A stretch of 45,695 nt of DNA, taken from Oscillospiraceae bacterium. GTDB taxonomy: Bacteria; Bacillota; Clostridia; Oscillospirales; Oscillospiraceae. The position numbers and the translations under genes are program-made. Positions 1-7,222 of the stretch are shown piece by piece. Where the stretch lies: NCBI GenBank assembly GCA_017448455.1, contig JAFSLL010000111.1:1-45695 (forward strand). The letters run 5' to 3'. The notes under the pieces were generated by a model that saw only the letters and a list, made by a program, of their open reading frames with translations, searched no databases and was not told the origin of the DNA. Every line of letters begins with the position of its first letter. The first letter of the stretch is position 1.

Positions 1-145
1 GGCCTTTGCCGGTGATGCGAAGCTTGCGCCCGAGCTGCCTGTTTTTATCCAGGAGGAGAACGGAAGCGCCTTCGGAAGCCGCGAAATACGAAGCCATCAT
101 CCCGGCTGCTCCGCCGCCGATCACAATCACATCCGCGTCAGTCAT
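1..145 (-). CDS. BaiN/HI0933-type flavoprotein, N-terminal fragment
   Basis: This is the first 48 codons of a minus-strand gene that runs off the left edge. The peptide begins MTDADVIVIGGGAAGMMAS, a Rossmann dinucleotide-binding loop (GGGAAG) expected to bind the ADP part of FAD, then a strand ending in LLLDKN and the stretch LGRKLRITGKG. A lysine/arginine-rich GRKL..TGKG segment after the FAD loop is typical of the HI0933/BaiN family of NAD(P)/FAD-dependent oxidoreductases. The ATG directly abuts the stop codon of rluB, so the two are probably translationally coupled as the last genes of the scp-ytfJ-rluB operon. The substrate cannot be told from this fragment. Confidence 0.8.
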   Translation of the reverse strand, partial: MTDADVIVIGGGAAGMMASYFAASEGASVLLLDKNRQLGRKLRITGKG

Positions 146-853
146 CTATTCCTCCATTACCGCGGAAATCTCTTCCGCAGTCAGCGGCCGCGCTTTCCCG
201 GCGGCGAGCTTCCCAAGCTGAAGAGGACCTTCCGCGACACGGATCAGACGCAGAACCTTCAGCTCCGCCTGTTCGCACATCCGACGGATCTGACGGTTTC
301 GCCCTTCCCGGATGCAGATGTCGATCACCGCCCGGCTGTCATCCGACTTCAGGACAGTCACCTGAACGGCACACACCGTTCTCCCGTCCAGGTCAAAAGA
401 CTCTCGGAGGCGCCGAATCCCCGCTTTCAGATCCTCGCCGCGTACCGTAGTCCGGTAGGTTTTCAGGAGCATGCCGGAGGGATGCGTCACGCGCAGCGCG
501 AAGTCGCCGTCATTGGTCATAAGGAGAAGCCCCTCCGACATCATGTCCAGACGCCCCACCGGATAGACACGTCCCGCGTCTTCCGGGATCAGCTCCCGAA
601 CAGACTTCCTGCCCCGCTCGTCATGCATGGTGCATACATATCCGCGCGGCTTGTTGAGCATATAGTAGCGTTTCTCCTCGCGGGCGGAAATGGGAACCCC
701 GTCAACGAGGATGAGACTGTCCTCCTCCGCGCACTCACCGATCGACACTGTTCTGCCGTCACAGACCACACGCCCCTGACGGATTGCCTCTTCCGCCGCC
801 CGGCGGGACATCAGGCCGCTGTCCGCAATGATTTTCTGTATGCGCGCCGGCAT
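146..853 (-). CDS. rluB: Pseudouridine synthase RluB/RsuA family
   Basis: A 235-residue RsuA/RluB-type enzyme that converts a uridine of ribosomal RNA to pseudouridine (in RluB, position 2605 of 23S rRNA). Residues 1-60 are an S4 RNA-binding domain (RIQKIIADSGLMSRRAAEEAI). The catalytic motif GRLD is at 100-103, so D103 is the nucleophile, followed by SEGLLLMTNDGDFA. The C-terminal stretch EGRNRQIRRMCE is the usual family signature. Its ATG overlaps the ytfJ stop by one base (TGATG), and the flavoprotein start follows its stop directly. Assignment to rluB rather than rsuA or rluE rests on the Gram-positive neighbourhood beside scpAB and ytfJ. Confidence 0.93.
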   Translation of the reverse strand: MPARIQKIIADSGLMSRRAAEEAIRQGRVVCDGRTVSIGECAEEDSLILVDGVPISAREEKRYYMLNKPRGYVCTMHDERGRKSVRELIPEDAGRVYPVGRLDMMSEGLLLMTNDGDFALRVTHPSGMLLKTYRTTVRGEDLKAGIRRLRESFDLDGRTVCAVQVTVLKSDDSRAVIDICIREGRNRQIRRMCEQAELKVLRLIRVAEGPLQLGKLAAGKARPLTAEEISAVMEE

Positions 854-1248
854 CAGGTGGCGTTCTTCTGCTTCTCGATGAAGCTGTCCACCTTATCCAT
901 GACCTGAGGCACCAGGTCGATCAGGCGATCAACGGTATTGTTGGCTGGCGGGGTCACGTTGATCATACGGATCACACCTTCCTTAATCACCAGAAAACCG
1001 ATCGGTTCGATCTTGACACCGGTAGCGTTGCCGCCGCCGTAGGGTCTGTCACCGCCGATTTTCTTGGCAGTAAACTCCACGCCGCCGCCGCCGAAGCCCA
1101 CGCTGACACGGGAGATCGGGACCAGCGTAATGCCGTCCGGTGTATAGATCGGATCGCCCACAACGGTGTCGACCTTCAGCATGTTCTTCACGTTATCCAT
1201 GGTTGCCTGCATGAGATTTTCGATGGGATTGATGTTTTCCATTGTCAT
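853..1248 (-). CDS. ytfJ: Sporulation protein YtfJ (GerW family)
   Basis: A 131-residue small protein of the GerW/YtfJ family. It begins with a helix (INPIENLMQATMDNVKNML) and then has the family's core: a TVVGDPIYTPDGITLVPISRVSVGFGGGG segment followed by a glycine-rich turn and GFLVIKEGVIRMI. In Bacillus subtilis YtfJ is made in the forespore and is linked to spore germination; its biochemistry is unknown. The DUF2953 (YtfI-like) gene lies immediately upstream, the same pairing as in Bacillus. The presence of both supports a spore-forming ancestry but does not prove that the organism sporulates. It overlaps rluB by one base. Confidence 0.9.
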   Translation of the reverse strand: MTMENINPIENLMQATMDNVKNMLKVDTVVGDPIYTPDGITLVPISRVSVGFGGGGVEFTAKKIGGDRPYGGGNATGVKIEPIGFLVIKEGVIRMINVTPPANNTVDRLIDLVPQVMDKVDSFIEKQKNAT

Positions 1249-1298
1249 AGTTCCTTTCTGCCTGCTTGCTATTCAGTCTTTTCTGTCAAAAAGAAGAT

Positions 1299-2045
1299 TT
1301 ACGCACTTTTTTCTATCGGAGTTTCTTCTGCCTCCAGACGAGCTCTGTCTTCGGGATGGTCTTTCAGCCAGGCTTCCAAAGCCGCTTTCTCTTCCCTGTT
1401 TTCCCGCTTCACACGGCGTCTGCTCTTCAAATAGATCTTCAGCACACCGAAGCCGATGCCAAACACGGTACCGAAGATCTGACCGATGCGAATCTTGAAA
1501 CGAATGCCGATGTGAAAAAGCATATCTTCCCGTGTGAAATCGATATCGGTCCACACGCTGCTGTCCCTGCAGTGAAAGCGCTCCTCACAGATCGGAGCCA
1601 GCTGAGAAAGCCCGGCGTTCACAACGGAAAATACACGCGCCGTGACATATGGATCCCGGCCGCCCGCAATCCAGTGCAGGACAAAGCGGTCAACCTCAAA
1701 TTTCCTTCCGAACTTCCCGAACCCACGCAGAACCGTCTTCAAGATTTCCAGAATCTCCTCAAAATTAAACGGAAGAGAAAAGCCTTTTTTCTCTTTTTCT
1801 TCGCCGGTTTCCTTTTCTTTTTTCGGCTTCTCTTTCTTCGGTTTCTTCGCTTTCTTTTCTCTCTTCGGCTTTTCCGATTTCGCCTCTCTCTTCGGCTTCG
1901 GAAGAAGCTGAATCTGCATACCTGCCGCTACAGCGGAAATGCGCACGACTCCGTCTTCTTCATAACGGAGATCCGCGCCGATCGGGATCAGCAGAATCAG
2001 GACAATGAGCGCCACGATGACTCCCAGTATGATCCAACCGACCAT
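1299..2045 (-). CDS. DUF2953 membrane-anchored protein (YtfI-like)
   Basis: A 248-residue protein with one N-terminal membrane segment (about residues 3-23, IILGVIVALIVLILLIPIGA). A very lysine/glutamate-rich tract follows at about 52-88, dominated by KKPKKEKP-like repeats. The central part with RFVLHWIAGGRDPYVTAR and TDIDFTREDMLFHIGIRFKIRIGQI matches the DUF2953 family, whose Bacillus member is YtfI, the partner gene of ytfJ. Function is unknown; the topology suggests a membrane-tethered, mainly cytoplasmic protein. It sits 6 bases after scpB and about 50 bases before ytfJ in one operon. The charged tract is low complexity and may be variable between relatives. Confidence 0.85.
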   Translation of the reverse strand: MVGWIILGVIVALIVLILLIPIGADLRYEEDGVVRISAVAAGMQIQLLPKPKREAKSEKPKREKKAKKPKKEKPKKEKETGEEKEKKGFSLPFNFEEILEILKTVLRGFGKFGRKFEVDRFVLHWIAGGRDPYVTARVFSVVNAGLSQLAPICEERFHCRDSSVWTDIDFTREDMLFHIGIRFKIRIGQIFGTVFGIGFGVLKIYLKSRRRVKRENREEKAALEAWLKDHPEDRARLEAEETPIEKSA

Positions 2046-2051
2046 TTCCTA

Positions 2052-2666
2052 TCACTCCTCTTTCAGCAGATCCGCCTGTTCATACAGATTCTGCTGATTA
2101 TTCTCATCATTCTGCAGTCTGGCAATGCTCTCCCGCAGCTCCCTCGTTCCCTCGCTGCCCTGCGATTTCGGCAGAGGCGGGAGATCGTCGAGGTTGTGAA
2201 TCCCCATCACCCGCAGGAAGGTTTCGGTTGTGGCAAACAGGGTCGGACGGCCCGGGGCATCGAGTTTGCCAACCGGTTCGATCAGGCCGCGGTCCTGCAG
2301 CGCCGTTACCGTATAGCTGCTGTCGACACCTCTCATTTTTTCTATCAGCGCGCGAGTTACCGGCTGGTAATAGGCAACAATAGAAAGGGTCTCCAGCGCG
2401 GCGGGCGAAAGATGGGGCGGTTTGCGCTGTTCGAGCGTCTTCACAATCAGCGAGGCGAATTCCGGAGAGGAACAGAGCTGCAGTCGGTTCTCTAGCTGAA
2501 CCAGGCGGATGCCCCGGTTATCCCGCTCATATTCCTTCGCGAGCTCTTCCGACGCGCGGAAAACCTCCATATCCTCCACGCCAAGCGCGAGAGAAAGCCG
2601 CGGAATGGGAACGCTCTCTCCCGCCGCAAACAGCACAGCCTCGAGAGCGGCTTTTAATTCTGTCAT
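2052..2666 (-). CDS. scpB: Segregation and condensation protein B
   Basis: A 204-residue ScpB protein, the winged-helix kleisin-binding subunit of the SMC-ScpA-ScpB condensin that compacts and segregates the chromosome. It starts MTELKAALEAVLFAAGESV and contains the conserved region HLSPAALETLSIVAYYQPVTR.LIEKMRGVDSS followed by ALQDRGLIEPVGKLDAPGRP, the second winged helix. The C-terminal 40 residues are variable, as is usual. The gene follows scpA with no intergenic base, so production of the two subunits is probably coupled. Confidence 0.96.
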   Translation of the reverse strand: MTELKAALEAVLFAAGESVPIPRLSLALGVEDMEVFRASEELAKEYERDNRGIRLVQLENRLQLCSSPEFASLIVKTLEQRKPPHLSPAALETLSIVAYYQPVTRALIEKMRGVDSSYTVTALQDRGLIEPVGKLDAPGRPTLFATTETFLRVMGIHNLDDLPPLPKSQGSEGTRELRESIARLQNDENNQQNLYEQADLLKEE

Positions 2667-3464
2667 CTATTCATCCTCAAGTACATTTAATGCGGCATCC
2701 ATTTCCTCCGGATTCCCGATAAAGGAAAGCACGATCTGTTCCTCAACTCTGTCGATGTGAAGGCTCCCGGAACTGCAGAGCTCCAACACGGCGACGAAGG
2801 TGGCAACCAGTTCTGAGCCGGAGACACAGCGCGCGTAAAAAGAACTGAGGCTCTTCGGCGCGTCACGAAGGCTGAGAAGAATCTCTCTCCCCTTGTCGCG
2901 GACACTGTAGGAAATTCTTTTCGGGATCGCGGAAACCAGACGTTCCTCTACTGCCGGCGCGTGCTGATCATCCCGGACGCGGATCGCAAGCATCGCTTTC
3001 AGCAAGTCGACCGTCTCAATGGAGTAGGGATATTCCTGCTGCCGCGTATCCAGCACCTCCGCTTCTTTGGTAAAGCTGAGCATGCCTCTGTCTGTCCCCT
3101 GCTTCAGCGCGGGGATTACTCTCTGAAGATCCGCGAAACGCTCTTTTGCCTGCAGTTCTTCCAGCGACTGCATCAGGACTTCCAGCTCACTGACTTCTTC
3201 CTCCGTGGTGAGGAGCGTGCGCGTCTTGAGATAGAGCAGCTGCGAAGCCATCTGCACGAACTCGCTGGCAATCTCCAGGTCCATGCTCTGCATCTGATCC
3301 AGATAAGCCAGATACTGATCCAGAATATCGGAAACACGAAGGTCACGAATTTCAATTTTATTCTTCTGAAGAAGCATCAGGATCAGGCTCAGCGGGCCCT
3401 CAAAATCCTGCATGCTGTCTTTGTCCCGGACGATCCCCTCCAGGAAGAAGCTGGGATTTTCCAT
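2667..3464 (-). CDS. scpA: Segregation and condensation protein A
   Basis: A 265-residue bacterial kleisin that bridges the two SMC heads and binds ScpB. The family's N-terminal signature is seen as DFEGPLSLILMLLQKNKIEIRDL (FEGPL then KNKI), followed by ILDQYLAYLDQM and FVQMASQLLYLKTRTLL. The C-terminal winged helix is the region ending IVLSFIGNPEEM. Length is normal. The protein begins about 20 residues before the FEGPL motif, slightly longer than many homologues, so a later start is possible but none has a better ribosome binding site. It lies 6 bases after the M50 protease gene and directly before scpB. Confidence 0.95.
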   Translation of the reverse strand: MENPSFFLEGIVRDKDSMQDFEGPLSLILMLLQKNKIEIRDLRVSDILDQYLAYLDQMQSMDLEIASEFVQMASQLLYLKTRTLLTTEEEVSELEVLMQSLEELQAKERFADLQRVIPALKQGTDRGMLSFTKEAEVLDTRQQEYPYSIETVDLLKAMLAIRVRDDQHAPAVEERLVSAIPKRISYSVRDKGREILLSLRDAPKSLSSFYARCVSGSELVATFVAVLELCSSGSLHIDRVEEQIVLSFIGNPEEMDAALNVLEDE

Positions 3465-3470
3465 AAATAC

Positions 3471-4148
3471 CTAACCGTTCACAATTTGAAAGCCCCACTG
3501 CGCAATGGGGAAGAAAAAGCGAAAGACCGCGCTGATCGCACTCGAAAGCGGCCGACCAAGCGCGCCGGACCAGACGAGGGCCAACAGCAGCAGGCCGCCA
3601 TAACGCTCATAGCGCATGAGCCTGTCATAAGCGCTGTCCGAAAGGACGGAAAGCAGCACTTTGGAGCCATCCAGCGGAGGAACCGGCAGCAGATTGAAGA
3701 GGCAGAGTCCGATACTGAGATAAGCTGTCAGCTGCAGAAGCTGAAGAACAAGATCCCCCGCAGAGCTCCCCGAAAGCGGTTTAAATAGCAGCCCGTAAAG
3801 GAACAGAAAGACGACCGTGATCAGCAGATTGCAGCCGGGCCCTGCCAGCGCCGTGATCGCCATGCCCTTTTTGGGGTTTTGAAAACGCATCATATTCACC
3901 GGCACGGGCTTTGCCCAGCCGAAACGAAAGACGAGCATCATCAGCAGACCGATCGGGTCGATATGCCGGAGCGGATTGAGCGTCAGGCGGCCCGCGCGTT
4001 TGGCGGTGTCGTCCCCAAGACGGTAAGCAACGTAGCCGTGGGCGAGCTCATGCAGCGTAATGCAGAACAGAGAAGGGATGATGCCAAGGAAAATGGAGAG
4101 CAGATAACTGAAGTCAAAGCCCTCCCAGATGGTCTGTAAAGTACTGAT
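3471..4148 (-). CDS. Site-2-type M50 metalloprotease, start codon abnormal
   Basis: A membrane zinc protease of the M50/S2P group, the type often found just upstream of scpA. In the frame used here the N-terminal part reads CITLHELAHGYVAYRLGDD; HELAH is the HExxH zinc site. Then come LTLNPLRHIDPIGLLMM, FGWAKPVPVN and the third zinc ligand in LLPVPPLDGSKVL. Several hydrophobic segments fit a polytopic protein. The oddity is the start: in this frame no ATG, GTG or TTG exists between the upstream stop and the zinc motif. The first ATG (3941) would remove HELAH. I used an ATC at 4148 that lies 6 bases after a GGGGAGGG Shine-Dalgarno. Alternatively the true start is the ATG at 4167 with a one-base frameshift in the G4 run at 4159-4162. 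Confidence 0.8.
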   Translation of the reverse strand: MSTLQTIWEGFDFSYLLSIFLGIIPSLFCITLHELAHGYVAYRLGDDTAKRAGRLTLNPLRHIDPIGLLMMLVFRFGWAKPVPVNMMRFQNPKKGMAITALAGPGCNLLITVVFLFLYGLLFKPLSGSSAGDLVLQLLQLTAYLSIGLCLFNLLPVPPLDGSKVLLSVLSDSAYDRLMRYERYGGLLLLALVWSGALGRPLSSAISAVFRFFFPIAQWGFQIVNG

Positions 4149-4184
4149 TTCTCTCCCTCCCCTGCATTTAACCCTTATTTTTGT

Positions 4185-4213
4185 ATTTTAACAAATTTTG
4201 AATCGGAATACAA
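4185..4213 (-). promoter_or_regulatory. Sigma-A-type promoter of the M50-scpAB operon
   Basis: On the minus strand a -35 box TTGTAT (4213-4208) and a -10 box TAAAAT (4190-4185) are separated by 17 bases. The predicted transcript starts near 4178, about 30 bases before the likely start of the M50 protease. It lies just downstream of the terminator of the preceding operon. Confidence 0.6.
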
Positions 4214-4233
4214 GGGTATTTGCATCCAAAGAC

Positions 4234-4263
4234 CGGAAAAAGAGAGACGCCGGAACGTCTCTC
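4234..4263 (-). terminator. Intrinsic terminator of the SPFH-TPM operon
   Basis: On the minus strand an 8-bp stem GAGAGACG/CGTCTCTC with a 6-base loop is followed by TTTTTC. It lies about 30 bases after the stop of the TPM-domain gene and before the promoter of the M50 gene. Confidence 0.85.
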
Positions 4264-4291
4264 CTTTGCCCGTATATGTTTCATGAACGCA

Positions 4292-5149
4292 TCAGAACTT
4301 CCCGCTGTGGCCGGAAAAGCCGCCGGCATTGATGGTTGTGCCTCCGCCTCCGCCGTCACGGTGGTTGTCGCTGGGGGTCTGGATGATCCGTGTGGTGACA
4401 ACCCGGTTGAGGAACACATCCCGTTTCAGGGACAGATTTACCCCACCCGGAACCAGATAATCATCCGCGCGGACAGAGCGGCTCACGGGCTTCATCTGCC
4501 TCTTCATGGCGGAGCATGCCGCAAAGGCAATCAGGCAGGGAGCCAGCACGACAATTGCCAGAGAGACACCCATGCCCATTCCGCGAGAAGTCTCAGAATA
4601 AACATAGTTCGGAGGAGCAACATCCAGCGGGTTCCCCTGCGCGGCCCTCGCAAGCATGGATTCACATCCGCTGAGATAATCCGCAAAACCACCTGACCAG
4701 TCGTTGTTGCGGAAGTTATCCAAAAACTGCTGCTCAAGAACTTCCTTGCCGTAATCCGTAAAGGCATAGTGCGCGTCCGAGCCGTAGGCAAGCAGACTGT
4801 AGTCCCGCTCGCTCATACTCATGATCAGGAGGATGCCGTTTCTGCTCTCTCCGATGCCCATGTTATAGCGGTTGTAGAACTCCTGCGAGAAATTCCAGAA
4901 GCTGTTGGTTGCGGAGAAGCTCTTGTAGTCATCCAGCGTTACGATGTATACGCCGCACTGATAGGTCTCGGAAATCCGCGCGGCATCGGCTTCCAGCTGC
5001 TGCCAGTCTTCAGAATTCAGAACGCCGGCAACATCCGACACATAATAGGGCAATGTCTCCTGCGCTTCGCCTTCGGCATAGGCGGGAACGGCAAGCAGCG
5101 CCGAGATCAGCAGGAGAAGAAGGAGCGTGCGAAAACACTTCCAGCTCAT
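4292..5149 (-). CDS. TPM-domain membrane protein (YdjH/YgcG-like)
   Basis: A 285-residue exported protein. Residues 1-25 are a signal peptide ending PAYAEG. The TPM domain spans about 32-175: YYVSDVAGVLNSEDWQQLE, then CGVYIVTLDDY, GILLIMSMSERDYSLLAYG and the terminal CESMLARAAQG. A membrane segment is at about 192-214, and the cytoplasmic tail ends in a glycine-rich GGGGGTT...GFSGHSGKF. That tail, with a C-terminal SGHSGKF or similar, is usual for TPM proteins. In Bacillus subtilis the homologue YdjH is encoded with a zinc-ribbon protein (YdjG) and an SPFH protein (YdjI), and all three occur in this operon. The biochemical role is unproven; TPM domains elsewhere have phosphatase-like or repair-linked roles. 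Confidence 0.88.
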   Translation of the reverse strand: MSWKCFRTLLLLLLISALLAVPAYAEGEAQETLPYYVSDVAGVLNSEDWQQLEADAARISETYQCGVYIVTLDDYKSFSATNSFWNFSQEFYNRYNMGIGESRNGILLIMSMSERDYSLLAYGSDAHYAFTDYGKEVLEQQFLDNFRNNDWSGGFADYLSGCESMLARAAQGNPLDVAPPNYVYSETSRGMGMGVSLAIVVLAPCLIAFAACSAMKRQMKPVSRSVRADDYLVPGGVNLSLKRDVFLNRVVTTRIIQTPSDNHRDGGGGGTTINAGGFSGHSGKF

Positions 5150-5161
5150 GTTTCAGCCCCC

Positions 5162-6277
5162 TCACATAAAGAACAGCAGCATCGCGAGCAGCGCCGCAAT
5201 CGGGGCCGCGATACCGGCAAACCAGGCAAAATATCGTCCCATAGACACCGGAAGATCACCGATCAGCTTTCCGGTCTGCCCGTTCATGGCGAAAATAAAG
5301 TTTTTTCCGTCCCACTGGGTGCTCAGCATCCAGACCGGCAGCAACGCATAGGCGGTTCGCTCTTTCTGGAGATGAATCTCCTTTCGCGTCGGTGTCAGGG
5401 TAGAGTATCCGGAGACACTGGAGTCGATGATGTCCTCCGTGGTATTCACGCCGCGTCGCTCTACCCGGGAAAAACTCTCCTTGTCATCAACGTCATAAAT
5501 ATCCGCCAGAAAACCGGGCATGTATGCCGTCGAGAAAGCCTTGAGTTCGGTGTAGTCAAACGGTTCGATGGAGTCCATCAGATCATCCGGCATCTTTTTG
5601 GAGCCGTCCGCGGGAATCCGCGCGAACGCGACCGTGCCCGCACGGCGAATGTCATAATACTCCGTTGTGGTGATTTCCTCATTTCCGTGCATCATCACGG
5701 AAACACGCGTTCCGCGGTAGCTTACGTCGGCCACCGCTCTGCTGTCAAACAGCCAGAACGGAACATAGACACCCTTGATCTCTTCCAGATGGTTCTGTTC
5801 GGAGAATCGTTTGGGCAGAAGACGTTTTCCCTGATAGTATTGTTTCAGGGAGGAGAGCGCCTGCTCCCGCGTGATCTTAAAAGGCAGAATATAATCCGGT
5901 TTTAACACACCGTGAAACTGGCCCGGAACAACGGTCGGATTCCCGCAGAAAGGGCAGCTGGTGGCGGCCATGGTCGCCTCACAGATGAGATCCGCGCCGC
6001 AGGAAGGGCAGTTATAGAGCTTCATGCCGTCCTTCTCGCCATCCCAGAGCTCGTCCGGCGATTCCCATTCCGTCTGGTCTGCTTCGGCCGCCTCGGTCGC
6101 AACAGCCGCAACGGCGGCCTGCTCCGCTTCTTCCAGTTTCGCCTGATACAGTTTTTCTATCTCGGCTGTCGTAAAGGAACTGCCGCAATAATCACACTGC
6201 AGTTTTCCGCTTTCACCGTCGTAGCGCAGCGGACCCGTGCAGGAAGGGCATTGAATATTTGTCAGTTTTGACGGCAT
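5162..6277 (-). CDS. TFIIB-type zinc-ribbon membrane protein (YdjG-like)
   Basis: A 371-residue protein with two N-terminal zinc ribbons: CPSC...CDYCGSSF at about 10-34 and NCPSCGADL...SCPFCGNPTVV at about 94-122. A soluble middle part (LPFKITREQALSSLKQYY, YVPFWLFD) follows. The last 20 or so residues are a single hydrophobic segment (FAGIAAPIAALLAMLLFF) likely to anchor it in the membrane with the ribbons inside the cell. The organisation matches the family that includes YdjG of Bacillus subtilis, which is encoded beside YdjH and YdjI. It lies 12 bases upstream of the TPM gene and about 27 bases after the lipoprotein gene. Role: a putative membrane-stress or membrane-organising complex, inferred from context only. 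Confidence 0.85.
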   Translation of the reverse strand: MPSKLTNIQCPSCTGPLRYDGESGKLQCDYCGSSFTTAEIEKLYQAKLEEAEQAAVAAVATEAAEADQTEWESPDELWDGEKDGMKLYNCPSCGADLICEATMAATSCPFCGNPTVVPGQFHGVLKPDYILPFKITREQALSSLKQYYQGKRLLPKRFSEQNHLEEIKGVYVPFWLFDSRAVADVSYRGTRVSVMMHGNEEITTTEYYDIRRAGTVAFARIPADGSKKMPDDLMDSIEPFDYTELKAFSTAYMPGFLADIYDVDDKESFSRVERRGVNTTEDIIDSSVSGYSTLTPTRKEIHLQKERTAYALLPVWMLSTQWDGKNFIFAMNGQTGKLIGDLPVSMGRYFAWFAGIAAPIAALLAMLLFFM

Positions 6278-6304
6278 ATTTCCCTCCGAAGTAATCTCAG
6301 AAGT

Positions 6305-7222
6305 CTAAGAAGCTTTGGGGTTCTCCCTGTTCTGTTCGAGCTCCTGCCAGGGGATTTGCTCCGGCATGGGAGCCTTGTTTTCCACAAGAGGAAGATACCA
6401 ATCGTCATAATAAAACGGAAACTGATCCGGGTCCAGACCCTTCCAGTCATCCCCCCAGGGGCGCAGATAAACACTGAAGAGAAAATCCTCACCGTTCTGT
6501 TGATAGTGCTGTCTGTCGAGGAACAGCGCGCCATCCGTCAGCGCCAGCGTCCAATCGTGTTCCTGAATCGTCCGGCCGTAAAAATAACCGCTGACGGAGT
6601 TCAGCACGCCGTCGGCGTCTTCCGTAAACAGGACGGAACTCAGCGGTTCGGAATATGACCCGTCTTCATCCCAGAGGATCAGGCGAAGACAGCTTCCCTC
6701 CCGCGTTATCGAGGCGCAGCAGTCGTACCAGCTCATCGGCATATTCTGAGCGGAATCCTCGATCTTCCACCAGCCATACCAGTCTCCGACCCATGCGGAC
6801 AAAGATTCCTTCTCCGGTTCTGCCGAATCATTCTCCGCTTCGCTGTTTTCATCCAGCATGTCAAAGCGAAGAAGCGCTCCAGACTCATTGTCGTAAAGGA
6901 GCAGAGAAGTTCCCTCCACGCTGCCGGTCAACGTTCTGCTGCCGATCCAGACTGTGAGTGTATCCGATTCCAGCTGCCAGCGGAGTCTGCCCCGGTTTTC
7001 GCTGTTGTAGACCTCACCGCTGCCCCCCGGATCAAGCCGCAGGCAGAGGTCGAAAGAATCCGTTATGTCATCCGGAAGAACCAGCTTGTCCGATTCACTT
7101 CGGACAATGCGGTATGACCCGGACAGGCCGCTGGTGTCAGCAGCCTGTCCGCAGCCGCACAGAAAGAGTAAAAGGAGACAGAAGAGGAAGATCTGACTCC
7201 TCATCCATACCGAAATCTTCAA
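6305..7222 (-). CDS. Hypothetical lipoprotein within the SPFH operon
   Basis: A 305-residue protein with a signal sequence and a lipobox LFLCGC (cysteine near residue 25), so probably anchored outside the cytoplasmic membrane. The mature part contains two similar-looking lipocalin-like blocks: LSGSYRIVRSESDKLVLPDD near the start and WVGDWYGWWKIED at about 145. These could be two beta-barrel repeats, but I recognise no named family. Its ATG overlaps the end of the SPFH gene by 4 bases (ATGA), so it is a member of the operon. It replaces nothing in the Bacillus ydjGHI set and may be a clade-specific addition. Confidence 0.8.
   Translation of the reverse strand: MKISVWMRSQIFLFCLLLLFLCGCGQAADTSGLSGSYRIVRSESDKLVLPDDITDSFDLCLRLDPGGSGEVYNSENRGRLRWQLESDTLTVWIGSRTLTGSVEGTSLLLYDNESGALLRFDMLDENSEAENDSAEPEKESLSAWVGDWYGWWKIEDSAQNMPMSWYDCCASITREGSCLRLILWDEDGSYSEPLSSVLFTEDADGVLNSVSGYFYGRTIQEHDWTLALTDGALFLDRQHYQQNGEDFLFSVYLRPWGDDWKGLDPDQFPFYYDDWYLPLVENKAPMPEQIPWQELEQNRENPKAS

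Noticed and set aside
1266-2495. Long plus-strand open frame of 409 codons
   Set aside because: It is antisense to the DUF2953 and scpB genes, which have clear family motifs. The peptide is rich in Phe, Arg and Leu repeats that mirror the Lys/Glu tract on the other strand.
4165-4215. ATG at 4167 as the plain start of the M50 protease
   Set aside because: In its own frame it stops after 17 codons. It works only with a frameshift, so it was listed as an alternative rather than the primary start.
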